Shown here one piece after another: positions 8,355 through 17,405 of a DNA stretch of 35,973 nucleotides. Made by a program: the position numbers and the translations under genes. Source of the stretch: JASKKU01 sp964416905. Its GTDB lineage: Archaea > Nanobdellota > Nanobdellia > Woesearchaeales > JASKKU01. A model generated the notes under the pieces. That model saw nothing but the letters and a program-made list of their open reading frames with translations. It searched no databases and had not been told where the DNA came from. Numbering within the stretch: the first letter of the stretch is position 1; each line of letters opens with the position of its first letter. Where the stretch lies: NCBI GenBank assembly GCA_964416905.1, contig CAYQFL010000006.1:1-35973 (forward strand), written 5' to 3'.

Positions 8355-10721
8355 ATGAGATTAGTATTGATTAATCTTAGCTTTAGCTCTAAGATTAAGT
8401 TAAGTATAATTATGTTTGGGTTAGTGATAGCGTTAGCTTCATTTGTTTTGGCTTCCGAATCATTAGTGATCTTAATATCCCCTGAAGACAACTCTTTTGT
8501 GAATAATTCTTCCATCTATTTTGTTTGTAAAGCAGTTTCATCTCAGCCTTTGTTAAACTTAAGTCTTTATGTTAATTTTTCGGGGACGTGGCAGTCTGTT
8601 TCTGTAAATTCTTCCCCCCAAAATAATACTCCTGCCACGTTCCCATTTTTTCTTTTAGAGGGAACATATGAATGGAATTGTGAAGCTTGCGATTCTGATA
8701 ACTGCAGTTTCCAAACACAAAATAATTCTTTGATTGTTGATCTAACTAAGCCAACTATAACTCTTGAATCACCTTTGAATAATACAGAGTACCGTTCAAC
8801 AAATAAAGTTGATCTAAACTTTACTGCGAGAGATAATTATGCGATTGAAAGTTGTTATTATGTTTTAGACGGTAGAGAACCTTACAGTTTATCAAACTGT
8901 GAGAACATCTCTTTAGAAAACTTGAGTGATGGGAACCATACTCTGATTCTAAATGTGACCGATAAAGCTGGAAATAGCAACTATTCTCTAATAAGCTTTG
9001 GAATTAATTTTACAGAATGGGCTATGAATATTGTTTCTCCATTAAATAATACGCAGTACAATACTAACTGGGTTTGGTTTAATGTTAGTACAAATAAGAA
9101 TATGAGCTGGTGTAATTTTACATTAGATGATCAGATAGAGCTTAGTATGAATGCTCTTAATCCTAAGTTTTGGTATTACAATTATAGCGGTTTAAGCGAA
9201 GGTTTACACAATGTAAGTTTTACCTGTTCTGATGGAACAACAATTAAAGATACAGAAATTGTTTATTTCAAAGTAAATTTAACTGAGCCTTTTGAGATTT
9301 ACCTCTTAAGTCCTCACCTAGCAAATTATACGGAAAGCAATATTTGGATTAATGTCTCTTCAAACAAGAACTTAAGTACTTGTTTGTTTGAGTTAGATAA
9401 TTCAGGCAGATGGTATAATCTTACAAAATATAATCAAACTTATTATTACAACTTAAGCCATTTTGATGAAGGAACGCATAATGTTTTTGTGAAATGCAAT
9501 TCTACAGAAAATAAATCAAAGGAAGTCTTTATAGAGTTTAATGTTGATACAAAAGGTCCTGTATTTACTTTTGTTTATCCAACTCCTGACAATAATAAAA
9601 CTTTATCAACAAACTGGGTTCACATAAATGTTACTACTAATGAACCGTGTGATGAAGTAATTTTAACCTGGGCAAATTCTACAAACACTAAGAATTATAC
9701 TATGATTAAATTCAATTCAACGCTCTTTTATTACAATGTAACTAACTTAAGTGATGGCAGTTATAATTACAGTGTTTCAGGTAATGATACTCTTGGCAAC
9801 ACAGCTTCATCTTCTTTAAGGCGAGTTAATATTGAAACTGGTGAACTTTTGGATGATTTTTCTGTTACAGACATTTCATTTTCTTCAGAGAATTTTATAG
9901 AAAATCAACAATATACTGTTTCTGTTACAGTCACAAATCTTGATAACATTGATGTAATAAACCTTACAGTTGAATTGAATGTTTCATTATGGAATGGTTC
10001 AAAGATACTTGCGCAATCAAACGAAAGTGAAAGCTTTAATCTAAGTGCATATGAAGTTAAAGTGATAAACTTTACATGGGTAGCGAAACCAGGGACTTAT
10101 CTCTTTGAAGCAATGGTAGACCCAGATGATAATATTAGTGAAAGCAACGAATCAAATAATTACTTAATTGTTAATAGAACTGTATCTAGTTGGGCAATAT
10201 TTTATGGGAATTGTAGCTTTTCTTTTTCCTTGGAGGGCAACACTGATGTCTTCAGAAACTGGAGTTTAAGCACATCACAAGGTAATATCTACTTTGCTGA
10301 TGCTGATTCAGATTTTTCAATTTCTGATTTAAAAGCTTTGGATGGTTTTAATGATTTAATAGAAGCAGACCAAGCTTTGAACATGACTGGTTTTAATGAT
10401 TCCATTTCTGCTTTGTTTGATAAAGATGAGAATGGTATTCCTGATAATCGTGGCACTTTTGTTATTAATGGAACACAGGTTTCGAATGTTCCTTACATAA
10501 ATTCAACAGATAATGACAATTTCATAACTGCTTTGCTTTGGGATAGCGGCGATGGTGGTTCAGAGTATAATGGAACTCAGGATTTAGTAATCTTTACTGT
10601 AATTAACGCAAGCAAGCAAGGCAAGTATGGCGTTTATGATTATGAAGTAAGGATACCATCAATGCTTGCATCGTATAAAGGTTCAACAAATAAGATAAAA
10701 CGGATTTATGAATTTAATTGA
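8355..10721 (+). CDS. Secreted surface protein, shorter colinear paralogue of the giant protein
   Basis: 788 residues. It begins with a signal peptide (KIKLSIIMFGLVIALASFVLA) ending near residue 33. The ATG at 8355 follows a GAGGGGGG run at only two bases, so the in-frame ATG at 8412, which keeps the hydrophobic core, is an alternative start. Five or six Ig-like units match, in the same order, units of the upstream giant protein, including the FSGTW, W-V-W-F-N and GPVFTFV units. A CARDB domain (about 9850-10180) and the shared C-terminal domain with DKDENGIPDN follow. The units missing here are the three N-terminal supramodules, several Ig units and the whole DUF2341/LamG block. It has no C-terminal membrane helix and is rich in N-x-S/T. 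It lies 69 bases behind the giant gene and probably shares its transcript. Role unknown; adhesion or envelope structure is inferred. Confidence 0.92.
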   Translation: MRLVLINLSFSSKIKLSIIMFGLVIALASFVLASESLVILISPEDNSFVNNSSIYFVCKAVSSQPLLNLSLYVNFSGTWQSVSVNSSPQNNTPATFPFFLLEGTYEWNCEACDSDNCSFQTQNNSLIVDLTKPTITLESPLNNTEYRSTNKVDLNFTARDNYAIESCYYVLDGREPYSLSNCENISLENLSDGNHTLILNVTDKAGNSNYSLISFGINFTEWAMNIVSPLNNTQYNTNWVWFNVSTNKNMSWCNFTLDDQIELSMNALNPKFWYYNYSGLSEGLHNVSFTCSDGTTIKDTEIVYFKVNLTEPFEIYLLSPHLANYTESNIWINVSSNKNLSTCLFELDNSGRWYNLTKYNQTYYYNLSHFDEGTHNVFVKCNSTENKSKEVFIEFNVDTKGPVFTFVYPTPDNNKTLSTNWVHINVTTNEPCDEVILTWANSTNTKNYTMIKFNSTLFYYNVTNLSDGSYNYSVSGNDTLGNTASSSLRRVNIETGELLDDFSVTDISFSSENFIENQQYTVSVTVTNLDNIDVINLTVELNVSLWNGSKILAQSNESESFNLSAYEVKVINFTWVAKPGTYLFEAMVDPDDNISESNESNNYLIVNRTVSSWAIFYGNCSFSFSLEGNTDVFRNWSLSTSQGNIYFADADSDFSISDLKALDGFNDLIEADQALNMTGFNDSISALFDKDENGIPDNRGTFVINGTQVSNVPYINSTDNDNFITALLWDSGDGGSEYNGTQDLVIFTVINASKQGKYGVYDYEVRIPSMLASYKGSTNKIKRIYEFN

Positions 10722-10907
10722 TGATGTTTGAGTTTAATTAAGAAATTAAATGTTAGCTTAGAAATATTTATAAAATAACTTTTTAAATTTTAAGAAAAAA
10801 ATATAAATATGCATCAGTTGTTACAAGTAAGCAACTAAGAAAATAGATTTATATTTTCGTAGGTTTTTCCTAGATTTTTAATTTTAAGTTTTTAAGGTGA
10901 AGGTTAA
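10722..10907 (+). promoter_or_regulatory. Intergenic region with two candidate TATA boxes and a long leader
   Basis: 186 bases without a gene. TTTATAAAATA at 10768-10778 and AAAAATATAAATATG near 10796-10810 both look like archaeal TATA boxes. Either would give a leader of roughly 75-110 bases before the GTG at 10908. In the leader are AGTTG/CAACT arms (10816-10820 and 10832-10836) and TAGG-TTTTT-CCTA (10860-10872). AAGGTGA ending at 10900 is the Shine-Dalgarno sequence. Confidence 0.5.
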
Positions 10908-12644
10908 GTGTTGAGTAAAAATAAAAGTATGATGAGCCGTATTGTTGTTTTAATTTTATTATTAAACTTATCCCTTTCTATTGTTTCTGCATATGATTAT
11001 GTTGTGGTTGATTCAAAAGACTGGAGAGATATCTACTTAGGGATTATGTTTTCAACGTTTGACAATTCTAGAGTACTGTTTTTTAATGATTTGGCCGATG
11101 TGGATCTTAAAACTAGGATGATACCTAAGAATGCTTCAGTTTTAATCCTTGAATCAAAAGAGGATGCGATTATTAAGAATTATTTCTCTTTTCTTAATGT
11201 AAGGGATTATGTTAATACCGAAAGCGTTGTTTTTGATGATTTTTCAGATTTGCAAGTGGCTTTGTATGATAAAATAAAAGACAAAGTTAACAACTTTATT
11301 GTATTGAATCCGGATTTTGGAAATGAAGCTGTTGTAGCTGCTCCCTTAATTAAGAATGAAAAATACTGGCCTGTTTTTCTCACAAAGAAAAATTTAGGTT
11401 CAGTTGTGTCTAACTTTGATTTTGATGAGCGAAGCATTGCAGCAGGCTATTTTCCATATAGATTAATTGACTTCTTCCCAGGGATCAAGTTCATAGATGT
11501 TCCTTATAAAAATATGATTGCTCTCTTAAATTATACCCTAAACAATGTTGATTATGATTGGTCAACATTAATGATTTTAGATAAGGTTGACCCCGATGCT
11601 TTAATTTCAGGCAAGCCTATTTTTATTTATGATGGTAACCTGGATCTTTTAGCTTCTTTGGTTAAGGAGACCTCTGCTGAGAGGTTCGAGATAATCGGTG
11701 GCGAGCTTGCGGATGTTGCTAAGGAACTTGAAGCAAGGTCAGGAAAAGATTTGAAACTTCTATTAAAGTATGCAAGAACTATTACTAATCTAAAGCCTTA
11801 TAAGGGCAAGTTGTTGGACTTAGACGCTTTTTCAGTGGATTACCCTTATTTGTTATTAAATATAAAGAACGTAACTTATTATCCCGATTTAAATACATTA
11901 GCAATTACTTTTAAAAATAACGGTAATTTTAGAGCCTTCGTTTATACAAACTTTGAGTTTTCAGATACACCTTATTCAGATAAATTCCCTTTAGAGATTT
12001 TGCCTGGGCAGGAATTAACAATTCCTTATTTTGTAAATTTATCTGAGGCAAGAGCTAAAGATTTTAATGATTTAGATAACCTTAGTATCGTTCTTAATGT
12101 GCTATATGGTATGGATTTCCCTCTAGAAAATACTCTTGAAGATAGGAATGGAAGGCCATTAATTAATCAAAAAGTGTTCGTCTCAGATTATGTAGAAAAT
12201 TCTTCTCTTTCGTTAGTGGATCATAGGTTTGATAATTCTAGAGGAAAGCTGTTGTTGAAAGTGCAAAATAATAACGATTATGATTTAGTGGCTTTTGCAG
12301 AGGTTTCTTTGGGACCAAATAATATTTTAGTTTCTAAGAAAACGATGATTCCTAAACATTCTGAAGGAGAGCTTGTAATTGATACTCCTTTCTTGTATAA
12401 AGAGGATTTTTATAACAAAACGATTGATGTTTTATTGTATTATGGAAATAAAGACACTCTAAATGCAAAAGTTGTGTCTATGGAAATTACGAACTTTTAT
12501 GAGCAGTCTCTAATAACTGGCTTCATTGTGGGAATTATGGAAAATGATAAAGTATTAGTTATCATAATTGTTGCCTTGATATTGTTAATCTTAGCAATCG
12601 TGTTAAGGAAAAAATCCAAGAAGAGAAAGGTGTTTAAGATATAG
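10908..12644 (+). CDS. Membrane-anchored surface protein with a cell-wall-binding-repeat-2-like N-terminal region
   Basis: 578 residues, GTG start set by AAGGTGA seven bases upstream. Residues 1-28 form a signal peptide ending near SIVSA. The region from YDYVVVDS to about residue 280 has alternating beta/alpha character. It includes the motif VVAAPLIKNEKYWPVFLT, which resembles the 'AAPLA...PLLLT' core of CW_binding_2 (PF04122) repeats; this is a weak match judged by eye. Residues about 310-540 look like beta-rich domains. The C-terminus has a hydrophobic helix (about 551-571) and a basic KKSKKRK tail, placing the bulk outside the cell. It has several N-x-S/T sites. It stands alone between two promoter-like regions and is followed by a T-rich tract. 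It may attach or organise the neighbouring secreted proteins, but that is inference. Confidence 0.9.
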   Translation: MLSKNKSMMSRIVVLILLLNLSLSIVSAYDYVVVDSKDWRDIYLGIMFSTFDNSRVLFFNDLADVDLKTRMIPKNASVLILESKEDAIIKNYFSFLNVRDYVNTESVVFDDFSDLQVALYDKIKDKVNNFIVLNPDFGNEAVVAAPLIKNEKYWPVFLTKKNLGSVVSNFDFDERSIAAGYFPYRLIDFFPGIKFIDVPYKNMIALLNYTLNNVDYDWSTLMILDKVDPDALISGKPIFIYDGNLDLLASLVKETSAERFEIIGGELADVAKELEARSGKDLKLLLKYARTITNLKPYKGKLLDLDAFSVDYPYLLLNIKNVTYYPDLNTLAITFKNNGNFRAFVYTNFEFSDTPYSDKFPLEILPGQELTIPYFVNLSEARAKDFNDLDNLSIVLNVLYGMDFPLENTLEDRNGRPLINQKVFVSDYVENSSLSLVDHRFDNSRGKLLLKVQNNNDYDLVAFAEVSLGPNNILVSKKTMIPKHSEGELVIDTPFLYKEDFYNKTIDVLLYYGNKDTLNAKVVSMEITNFYEQSLITGFIVGIMENDKVLVIIIVALILLILAIVLRKKSKKRKVFKI

Positions 12645-12651
12645 ACGCAGA

Positions 12652-12671
12652 TTTTATTCTTTTTTATTTTT
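12652..12671 (+). terminator. T-rich terminator tract
   Basis: TTTTATTCTTTTTTATTTTT begins seven bases after the stop codon at 12644. Archaeal RNA polymerase commonly terminates at such T-runs without a hairpin. Confidence 0.55.
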
Positions 12672-12709
12672 CAAATTTTGTACTCCTTAAAATGCTGGGC
12701 TTATTTAGT

Positions 12710-12740
12710 AAGACTTGTTAACAACTGGTTAACATGTCTT
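12710..12740. repeat. Imperfect inverted repeat, 13-base arms
   Basis: AAGACTTGTTAAC (12710-12722) faces GTTAACATGTCTT (12728-12740) across a five-base spacer, with one mismatch in 13. It is the strongest of three successive dyads before the five-gene surface block. No run of T follows, so a regulator site fits better than a terminator. Confidence 0.7.
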
Positions 12741-12756
12741 AACCATTCTTGTGTGG

Positions 12757-12778
12757 TTAGATATTTTTATATATCTAA
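12757..12778. repeat. Perfect inverted repeat, 8-base arms
   Basis: TTAGATAT (12757-12764) and ATATCTAA (12771-12778) are exact reverse complements around TTTTAT. The arms extend imperfectly to GGTT and AACC on the outside. Confidence 0.65.
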
Positions 12779-12787
12779 ACCGTTAAT

Positions 12788-12807
12788 ACTATACTGGTTT
12801 TTATAGT
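12788..12807. repeat. Short inverted repeat
   Basis: ACTATA (12788-12793) and TATAGT (12802-12807) flank an eight-base loop. It lies between the second dyad and the candidate TATA box at 12830-12838. Confidence 0.45.
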
Positions 12808-12829
12808 AGTAACCTTAGGATATTAAATC

Positions 12830-12838
12830 ATATAAATG
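12830..12838 (+). promoter_or_regulatory. Candidate TATA box of the five-gene surface block
   Basis: CATATAAAT lies about 40 bases before the ATG at 12875. Transcription would start near 12858, just before the AAGGGG Shine-Dalgarno sequence at 12861-12866. Confidence 0.45.
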
Positions 12839-12874
12839 CGTACGTTTTAGGTTAAATTAAAAGGGGTTGTTTAT

Positions 12875-13732
12875 ATGTTTGGTTTAAAGGAAAAGTTGTT
12901 GTGCGGGTTTATGTTTTTGATTTTTATAGTCTTAAGTATAGCTGTGCCAGTGCTTGCAACTGATATTCCTCTAGAGAATCTTTCATTAGAATTTCAAAAG
13001 ATTCTAAATAATGAAGCTACTAAAGGAGTTTATGTGAACATCGATACTCTAAATAACATTTCTCACATGAATAAATCAAGATTTAATGAAACAATTGAGC
13101 AAACACTTTTTGATAATGCTGATAATAAAAGCTCTTTTGAAGTAGATGCTTTTTTGATTTATGAACAAGGCAATTTAACTTTTTTTATGAATACATCTTC
13201 TCAATTAGTGAATGAATTTAACGATACTTTCTTACTTGATGTGGATATTATTGTTAAGAATAATCTCAATAGTTCTTATGATTTTAGAATTAATAGAGAT
13301 TTGATTGATGCAATCTTTCAAAACATAAGTAAAGATGTTATAAATTATTCAGCATGTCTTTCTGTAAATGATTCTGATGAATGTATCTCTAAACGTAATA
13401 ATATAACTGTTACTCTGGCGCCCAATGTGGTTTATAGCTTTAGATTAACGCTTTATTTAAAACCAGTTATTGGTAATTTTAACTGCAAGTCTATCACTTT
13501 AAGAGATTTGTTGCCAAAAGATTTGGTTATTTTAGACTCAGACATTGCTTTAGATACAGTTGTTAGACGGGAATGTACTTTTAATGTTAATGCTGGCTAC
13601 CTGGAATATGTTCCTTTTGTTAAGGTTAATGTTTCTGATTTGAGCGATAACACGATTAATGCGTTGGTATCATTAAACGATTATGTCTCATCTTTTGAAG
13701 ATGAAGTTATAACTTTTGCATTAAAAAATTGA
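12875..13732 (+). CDS. Secreted Asn-rich protein, first gene of the surface block
   Basis: 285 residues, ATG with AAGGGG eight bases upstream. The signal peptide is clear: basic start, hydrophobic FMFLIFIVLSIAVPVLA, cleavage near residue 30. The mature part has no membrane helix and I do not recognise a family. By eye it carries 14 N-x-S/T sequons. All four mature cysteines lie in the C-terminal half (SACLS, DECIS, FNCKS, RECTF), consistent with two disulfides. The next gene starts at most 75 bases downstream, so co-transcription is likely. Product is probably a structural or accessory envelope component. Confidence 0.85.
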   Translation: MFGLKEKLLCGFMFLIFIVLSIAVPVLATDIPLENLSLEFQKILNNEATKGVYVNIDTLNNISHMNKSRFNETIEQTLFDNADNKSSFEVDAFLIYEQGNLTFFMNTSSQLVNEFNDTFLLDVDIIVKNNLNSSYDFRINRDLIDAIFQNISKDVINYSACLSVNDSDECISKRNNITVTLAPNVVYSFRLTLYLKPVIGNFNCKSITLRDLLPKDLVILDSDIALDTVVRRECTFNVNAGYLEYVPFVKVNVSDLSDNTINALVSLNDYVSSFEDEVITFALKN

Positions 13733-13806
13733 TTTGAGTGTTGTTTTTCCTTTTGTTTCCATTTAATTTCAGGTTAAAAAATTTTGTTGCTGGGATATCC
13801 AATAAG

Positions 13807-15495
13807 ATGATTAGTAGAAAACCAAAAGAGTTAAGTAGTCTTAAGGCGGTTTTTTTAGTGCGAGCTCTATTCTTTTTTGTACTTTTCTTTGGTTTTATGT
13901 TCAACATTGCTTTTGCTGATAATCCTCCCGCAGTTGTTGATGTGCTTGCTGGAAAGTCATATTATGTTAAGCTAGAAAGTTTTTCTAGGACAAGCCATTG
14001 GGCAGGCATGATTATTGAAAACAACGGTTTGGATTTAGATGAGACAAATCGAGCATTCCTGTCGCTTAATTTATCTCAACCGATCGTAACTACACATTAC
14101 TTCCCAGGGGATAACCTTAATGATGGCTTTCATTACTATGCTGCAATGCCTTTAGATACAGCCTTTTCAGTGGATAATGTCTATAATGCTTCGTTTTCAG
14201 ACTTAGAGAAGGATGGGTTGTTTAATTCTCAGGATTATCCTGTCTTCTATGATAATTACTATGAATTATCTGATAATCCAAAAAATACATTCTCTTCAGG
14301 ATATTATGATTTTGTTAATATTTCAGGATATTCTTTTAGAGGAATTGCAATAGATCTTTTGCCGGGTACAAAGATGGTTCTTTTGAAATATTACAATGGT
14401 TCAAATTATGTGCCTTTGTTTTTGTCCGAGTTTAAGAACCAATATTGTGCCAATGATAATATCTGTGTTTCCCAGTTTATGTTGCCGTTATCCAGCAAAG
14501 ATTATTCGTTTTATATATTAAGTAAACTACCTGCAGTAGATTTCAAGGTCTGGATAGATAATGTTCAAACAGATCATTTTGGTCAAACTGCTCTGCCTTA
14601 CCTAGTTAAAATAAAAGCAGAGTATATCTATCAAGGATATGCACCGGCAGCAAATATTGAAGTGGTTATTGGGGAAGAGAATGGTCAGAATCTATTTTTC
14701 CCCTCTAGACTTGACGGTTATGTTTCTTATGCGTATTCCAGAGGCACAACAGATGCTGTTGGTGAAGAGACTTTCTTGATTGCACCGACAGTTTATCCGG
14801 ATATAACAAATTATAGTATTTTTGTTGCAAGAGCTTATGGAGATTCTCTAGTTTCTAAGAAATCTCTTACCGTTGATTCAAAGGATGAATTGATCTACTT
14901 AAGCAAACCTTTATCGCCAGACTCTTTATATGATAATGCAAAAGTTAATGTTAACGAGATGAACCAAATTATTAATTTCCTTTACAAATGGTCAAGTGTT
15001 TTACAACAAGCTTATCAGTTTAATGTGAATTATGAGTTAACTACAGGAACAGTATCAATTAGCTCTTTCCCGGATTTTGGTGGGCAACTACTTCTTAAGA
15101 CTGGAGCTCCAAACATCATAACGGTTACAGTCACAAACGGCGGTTTTCCGGTTTCAAATTATTATGTTCGAATTAAGGAAACTGGCGGTTATTTAATTAT
15201 GAACCCCTATAATGGAAATGCTCCTTTGGATTTAAAAGAAAAATACAAGGGAATCCTTATACCAACAAACCAACAAATAATTGTGACGCCAACTAGCAGG
15301 CCGGCTTCAAATTCAGTTATTGAGTTAGAAATACTCGACAGTAATTACAATCTTTTAAAAACAGTTACTGCAACAATTAACACAGATTTAAACATAGACC
15401 TAGGTGGAACTTTTTATAGCAATGATAATCTTAAAATGGTGACTAATGCAATGAACCAGGTTTTGTCATCATTGTTTTATTCGTTAAATTACTAA
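13807..15495 (+). CDS. Secreted protein of unknown function, second gene of the surface block
   Basis: 562 residues from the ATG at 13807. The frame is open back to a GTG at 13738, but that start has no Shine-Dalgarno sequence and would place a second hydrophobic stretch before the signal peptide. The ATG at 13807 has GGGAT ten bases upstream and gives a standard signal peptide (SLKAVFLVRALFFFVLFFGF, cleavage near FADNPP). The mature protein is beta-rich, with fewer sequons than its neighbours. Two segments, LYDNAKVNVNEMNQIINFLY and the C-terminal SNDNLKMVTNAMNQVLSSLF, share an MNQ-centred amphipathic pattern. No known domain is recognised. It is followed 45 bases later by the next gene of the block. 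Confidence 0.82.
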   Translation: MISRKPKELSSLKAVFLVRALFFFVLFFGFMFNIAFADNPPAVVDVLAGKSYYVKLESFSRTSHWAGMIIENNGLDLDETNRAFLSLNLSQPIVTTHYFPGDNLNDGFHYYAAMPLDTAFSVDNVYNASFSDLEKDGLFNSQDYPVFYDNYYELSDNPKNTFSSGYYDFVNISGYSFRGIAIDLLPGTKMVLLKYYNGSNYVPLFLSEFKNQYCANDNICVSQFMLPLSSKDYSFYILSKLPAVDFKVWIDNVQTDHFGQTALPYLVKIKAEYIYQGYAPAANIEVVIGEENGQNLFFPSRLDGYVSYAYSRGTTDAVGEETFLIAPTVYPDITNYSIFVARAYGDSLVSKKSLTVDSKDELIYLSKPLSPDSLYDNAKVNVNEMNQIINFLYKWSSVLQQAYQFNVNYELTTGTVSISSFPDFGGQLLLKTGAPNIITVTVTNGGFPVSNYYVRIKETGGYLIMNPYNGNAPLDLKEKYKGILIPTNQQIIVTPTSRPASNSVIELEILDSNYNLLKTVTATINTDLNIDLGGTFYSNDNLKMVTNAMNQVLSSLFYSLNY

Positions 15496-15540
15496 TGTTT
15501 AAATATTATAAGACGAGATTACGCAATCAAGGTGTTTGAT

Positions 15541-17358
15541 ATGAAAAATTCAACTTCATTAAGTATTGGAAGTTTACAAATTAGACAAGGCTTTAGATTC
15601 AACTTGCTAATATTAATTTTGTCGTTGTTCTTGATTGTTCTTATACATAGCTCTGTTGCTTTTGCCCAGACAGCAACCCTAACGAAGCAATCTGGTGGTT
15701 TATACTTCACAGGAAATTCAAATGACCCATCAACTATGTATCAAGATGGTATTGATGGCAATCTTGATGTAGGTATTCAGTTGTGCGACGTAGGTGGCCA
15801 AAGGTATGTTGGAGCGTTTTATGCAATGAGAGTTCAAGGGATTTGGAAGTATGTTTTGGTTTCTTACAACCCAGCTTCAAGTAGCGCTTTATCTTTTACA
15901 GACCAAGCTTCTGCACAAGCAGGCTGTTACGAAACCACTCCTGGTTTGCTAACTATTTCTCCTTCTCAGTTAACGGTAACAGACCCTGATGTGTATATGG
16001 CAGCATTCCCTGCTAAATTGTGGATAGGTTATTCTTCTTCAGGCGAGAATCCTGGTGTAATATCAGATTTTGTTCTGGGAGATAGCAATGCAATTTTTAG
16101 AGGCTCTTATTCAGTTACAAGAAGCTTTGATCAGTCTACAAAAAAGATCTCAATAGGAGTTCCTACTGCAACCTTTCAAACAACAGGAGGCTCTTTCTCC
16201 AAATCTCTATCTGATGCAACCTTTGGGTTAAGTGATAAAAGAAAGGCAGTAATAGGAGTTTGTAACGACGATTCTGGTTCTGATTGTAGTGATGGAGATA
16301 TATTCTCAGTAGCATCTTTCCCTGATTTTGATACAGGCTTGCCTGTGGTCAATGATCAGGCTGTTTATACAAAGTATGTTGTTATCAATGGATTAGGATA
16401 TCCTATTTGTATTGGGCCGAATCTTAGAGCATCGATATTATCTGTTAATCCAGATCCTGTTTATTATAGTCAAACATTGAATATCTCTTTTTCAATATCA
16501 AATCCGAGGGATTCTCCTTATGAGATTAATGGAGGAAATGTTGATGTGACTACTGATTTTACTGTTCATGTTAAGATTTACAATAGAACAAATCCTTCGC
16601 AAGTTATCTATGAGACGAATATCCCTATAAGTAATACCATTGTTCCAAGTGGAAGCATTACAGTTAATCTAAATTGGCCGGCTTATGCTAAGAGTGGTTA
16701 TTATACTGTTTCGGTCACTGTGGACTCTAATAACGATATTGCGGAATGTAATGAAGCAGATAATACTGATACACGAGATTTTGAGTTGAAGCCGATTGTT
16801 CTGCCAGAAATTTATATTGATGGAAAACTGAATGATACATTTCCATACCCTAATCAGCCTTATAAGTTAGATTTTCATTTCAAAAATTCTGATGATAAAA
16901 TATTAAGGAACTCTACTGTTGAGATTATTCAGGTTAACGGTCTAAGTTTGTCTGCGCCAAGCCAGGTTTTTGATTTAACGATAGATGGCTTAAATAATAC
17001 TGTCAAAACTGGCTTACAGACAAAGGAGACAGTTTCTTTTGTTACAGATTATTATGGCAATGCATCTTTTACTTTTATTCCAACATATAACAAGCTTTAT
17101 GACCCAGAGTATAATTATCTAAATTATCAAAACGCAGTTGGTAATTATACTATTTACTTTGAAGGTTCAACGGAAAGTGGTGAGCCGTTTAATTTTATCA
17201 TTAATGGAAAATTAACCAATCAATATCCTTTGAAGATTGCTAATCTTTCAACTAACGACCTCTCAGATAAACAGATCTATAACAAGGATTTGGTTAGTCA
17301 ATCATTTAACTTTGTTTATCAATTGTTTACTAACTTTTTAGAAGTTGTTTTAAGGTAG
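15541..17358 (+). CDS. Secreted protein with a CARDB-like domain, third gene of the surface block
   Basis: 605 residues from the ATG at 15541. An in-frame GTG at 15532 lies within the AAGGTG Shine-Dalgarno sequence (15529-15534), six bases before the ATG, so the ATG is the better start. The signal peptide has the core LLILILSLFLIVLIHSS and ends near AFAQT. Residues about 30-300 are a beta-rich domain of unknown family with CND and DCSDGD segments. A CARDB-like domain (about residues 305-420) contains the typical VDSNNDIAECNEADNTD pattern. A further beta domain and an amphipathic C-terminal helix (VSQSFNFVYQLFTNFLEVVL) follow. CARDB domains occur in cell adhesion and extracellular enzyme contexts. 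The role here is unknown. Confidence 0.87.
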   Translation: MKNSTSLSIGSLQIRQGFRFNLLILILSLFLIVLIHSSVAFAQTATLTKQSGGLYFTGNSNDPSTMYQDGIDGNLDVGIQLCDVGGQRYVGAFYAMRVQGIWKYVLVSYNPASSSALSFTDQASAQAGCYETTPGLLTISPSQLTVTDPDVYMAAFPAKLWIGYSSSGENPGVISDFVLGDSNAIFRGSYSVTRSFDQSTKKISIGVPTATFQTTGGSFSKSLSDATFGLSDKRKAVIGVCNDDSGSDCSDGDIFSVASFPDFDTGLPVVNDQAVYTKYVVINGLGYPICIGPNLRASILSVNPDPVYYSQTLNISFSISNPRDSPYEINGGNVDVTTDFTVHVKIYNRTNPSQVIYETNIPISNTIVPSGSITVNLNWPAYAKSGYYTVSVTVDSNNDIAECNEADNTDTRDFELKPIVLPEIYIDGKLNDTFPYPNQPYKLDFHFKNSDDKILRNSTVEIIQVNGLSLSAPSQVFDLTIDGLNNTVKTGLQTKETVSFVTDYYGNASFTFIPTYNKLYDPEYNYLNYQNAVGNYTIYFEGSTESGEPFNFIINGKLTNQYPLKIANLSTNDLSDKQIYNKDLVSQSFNFVYQLFTNFLEVVLR

Positions 17359-17405
17359 GCATATTGGGCTTATTGCTCTATAATTAATGTTTTGAGTGTC
17401 CAAAG

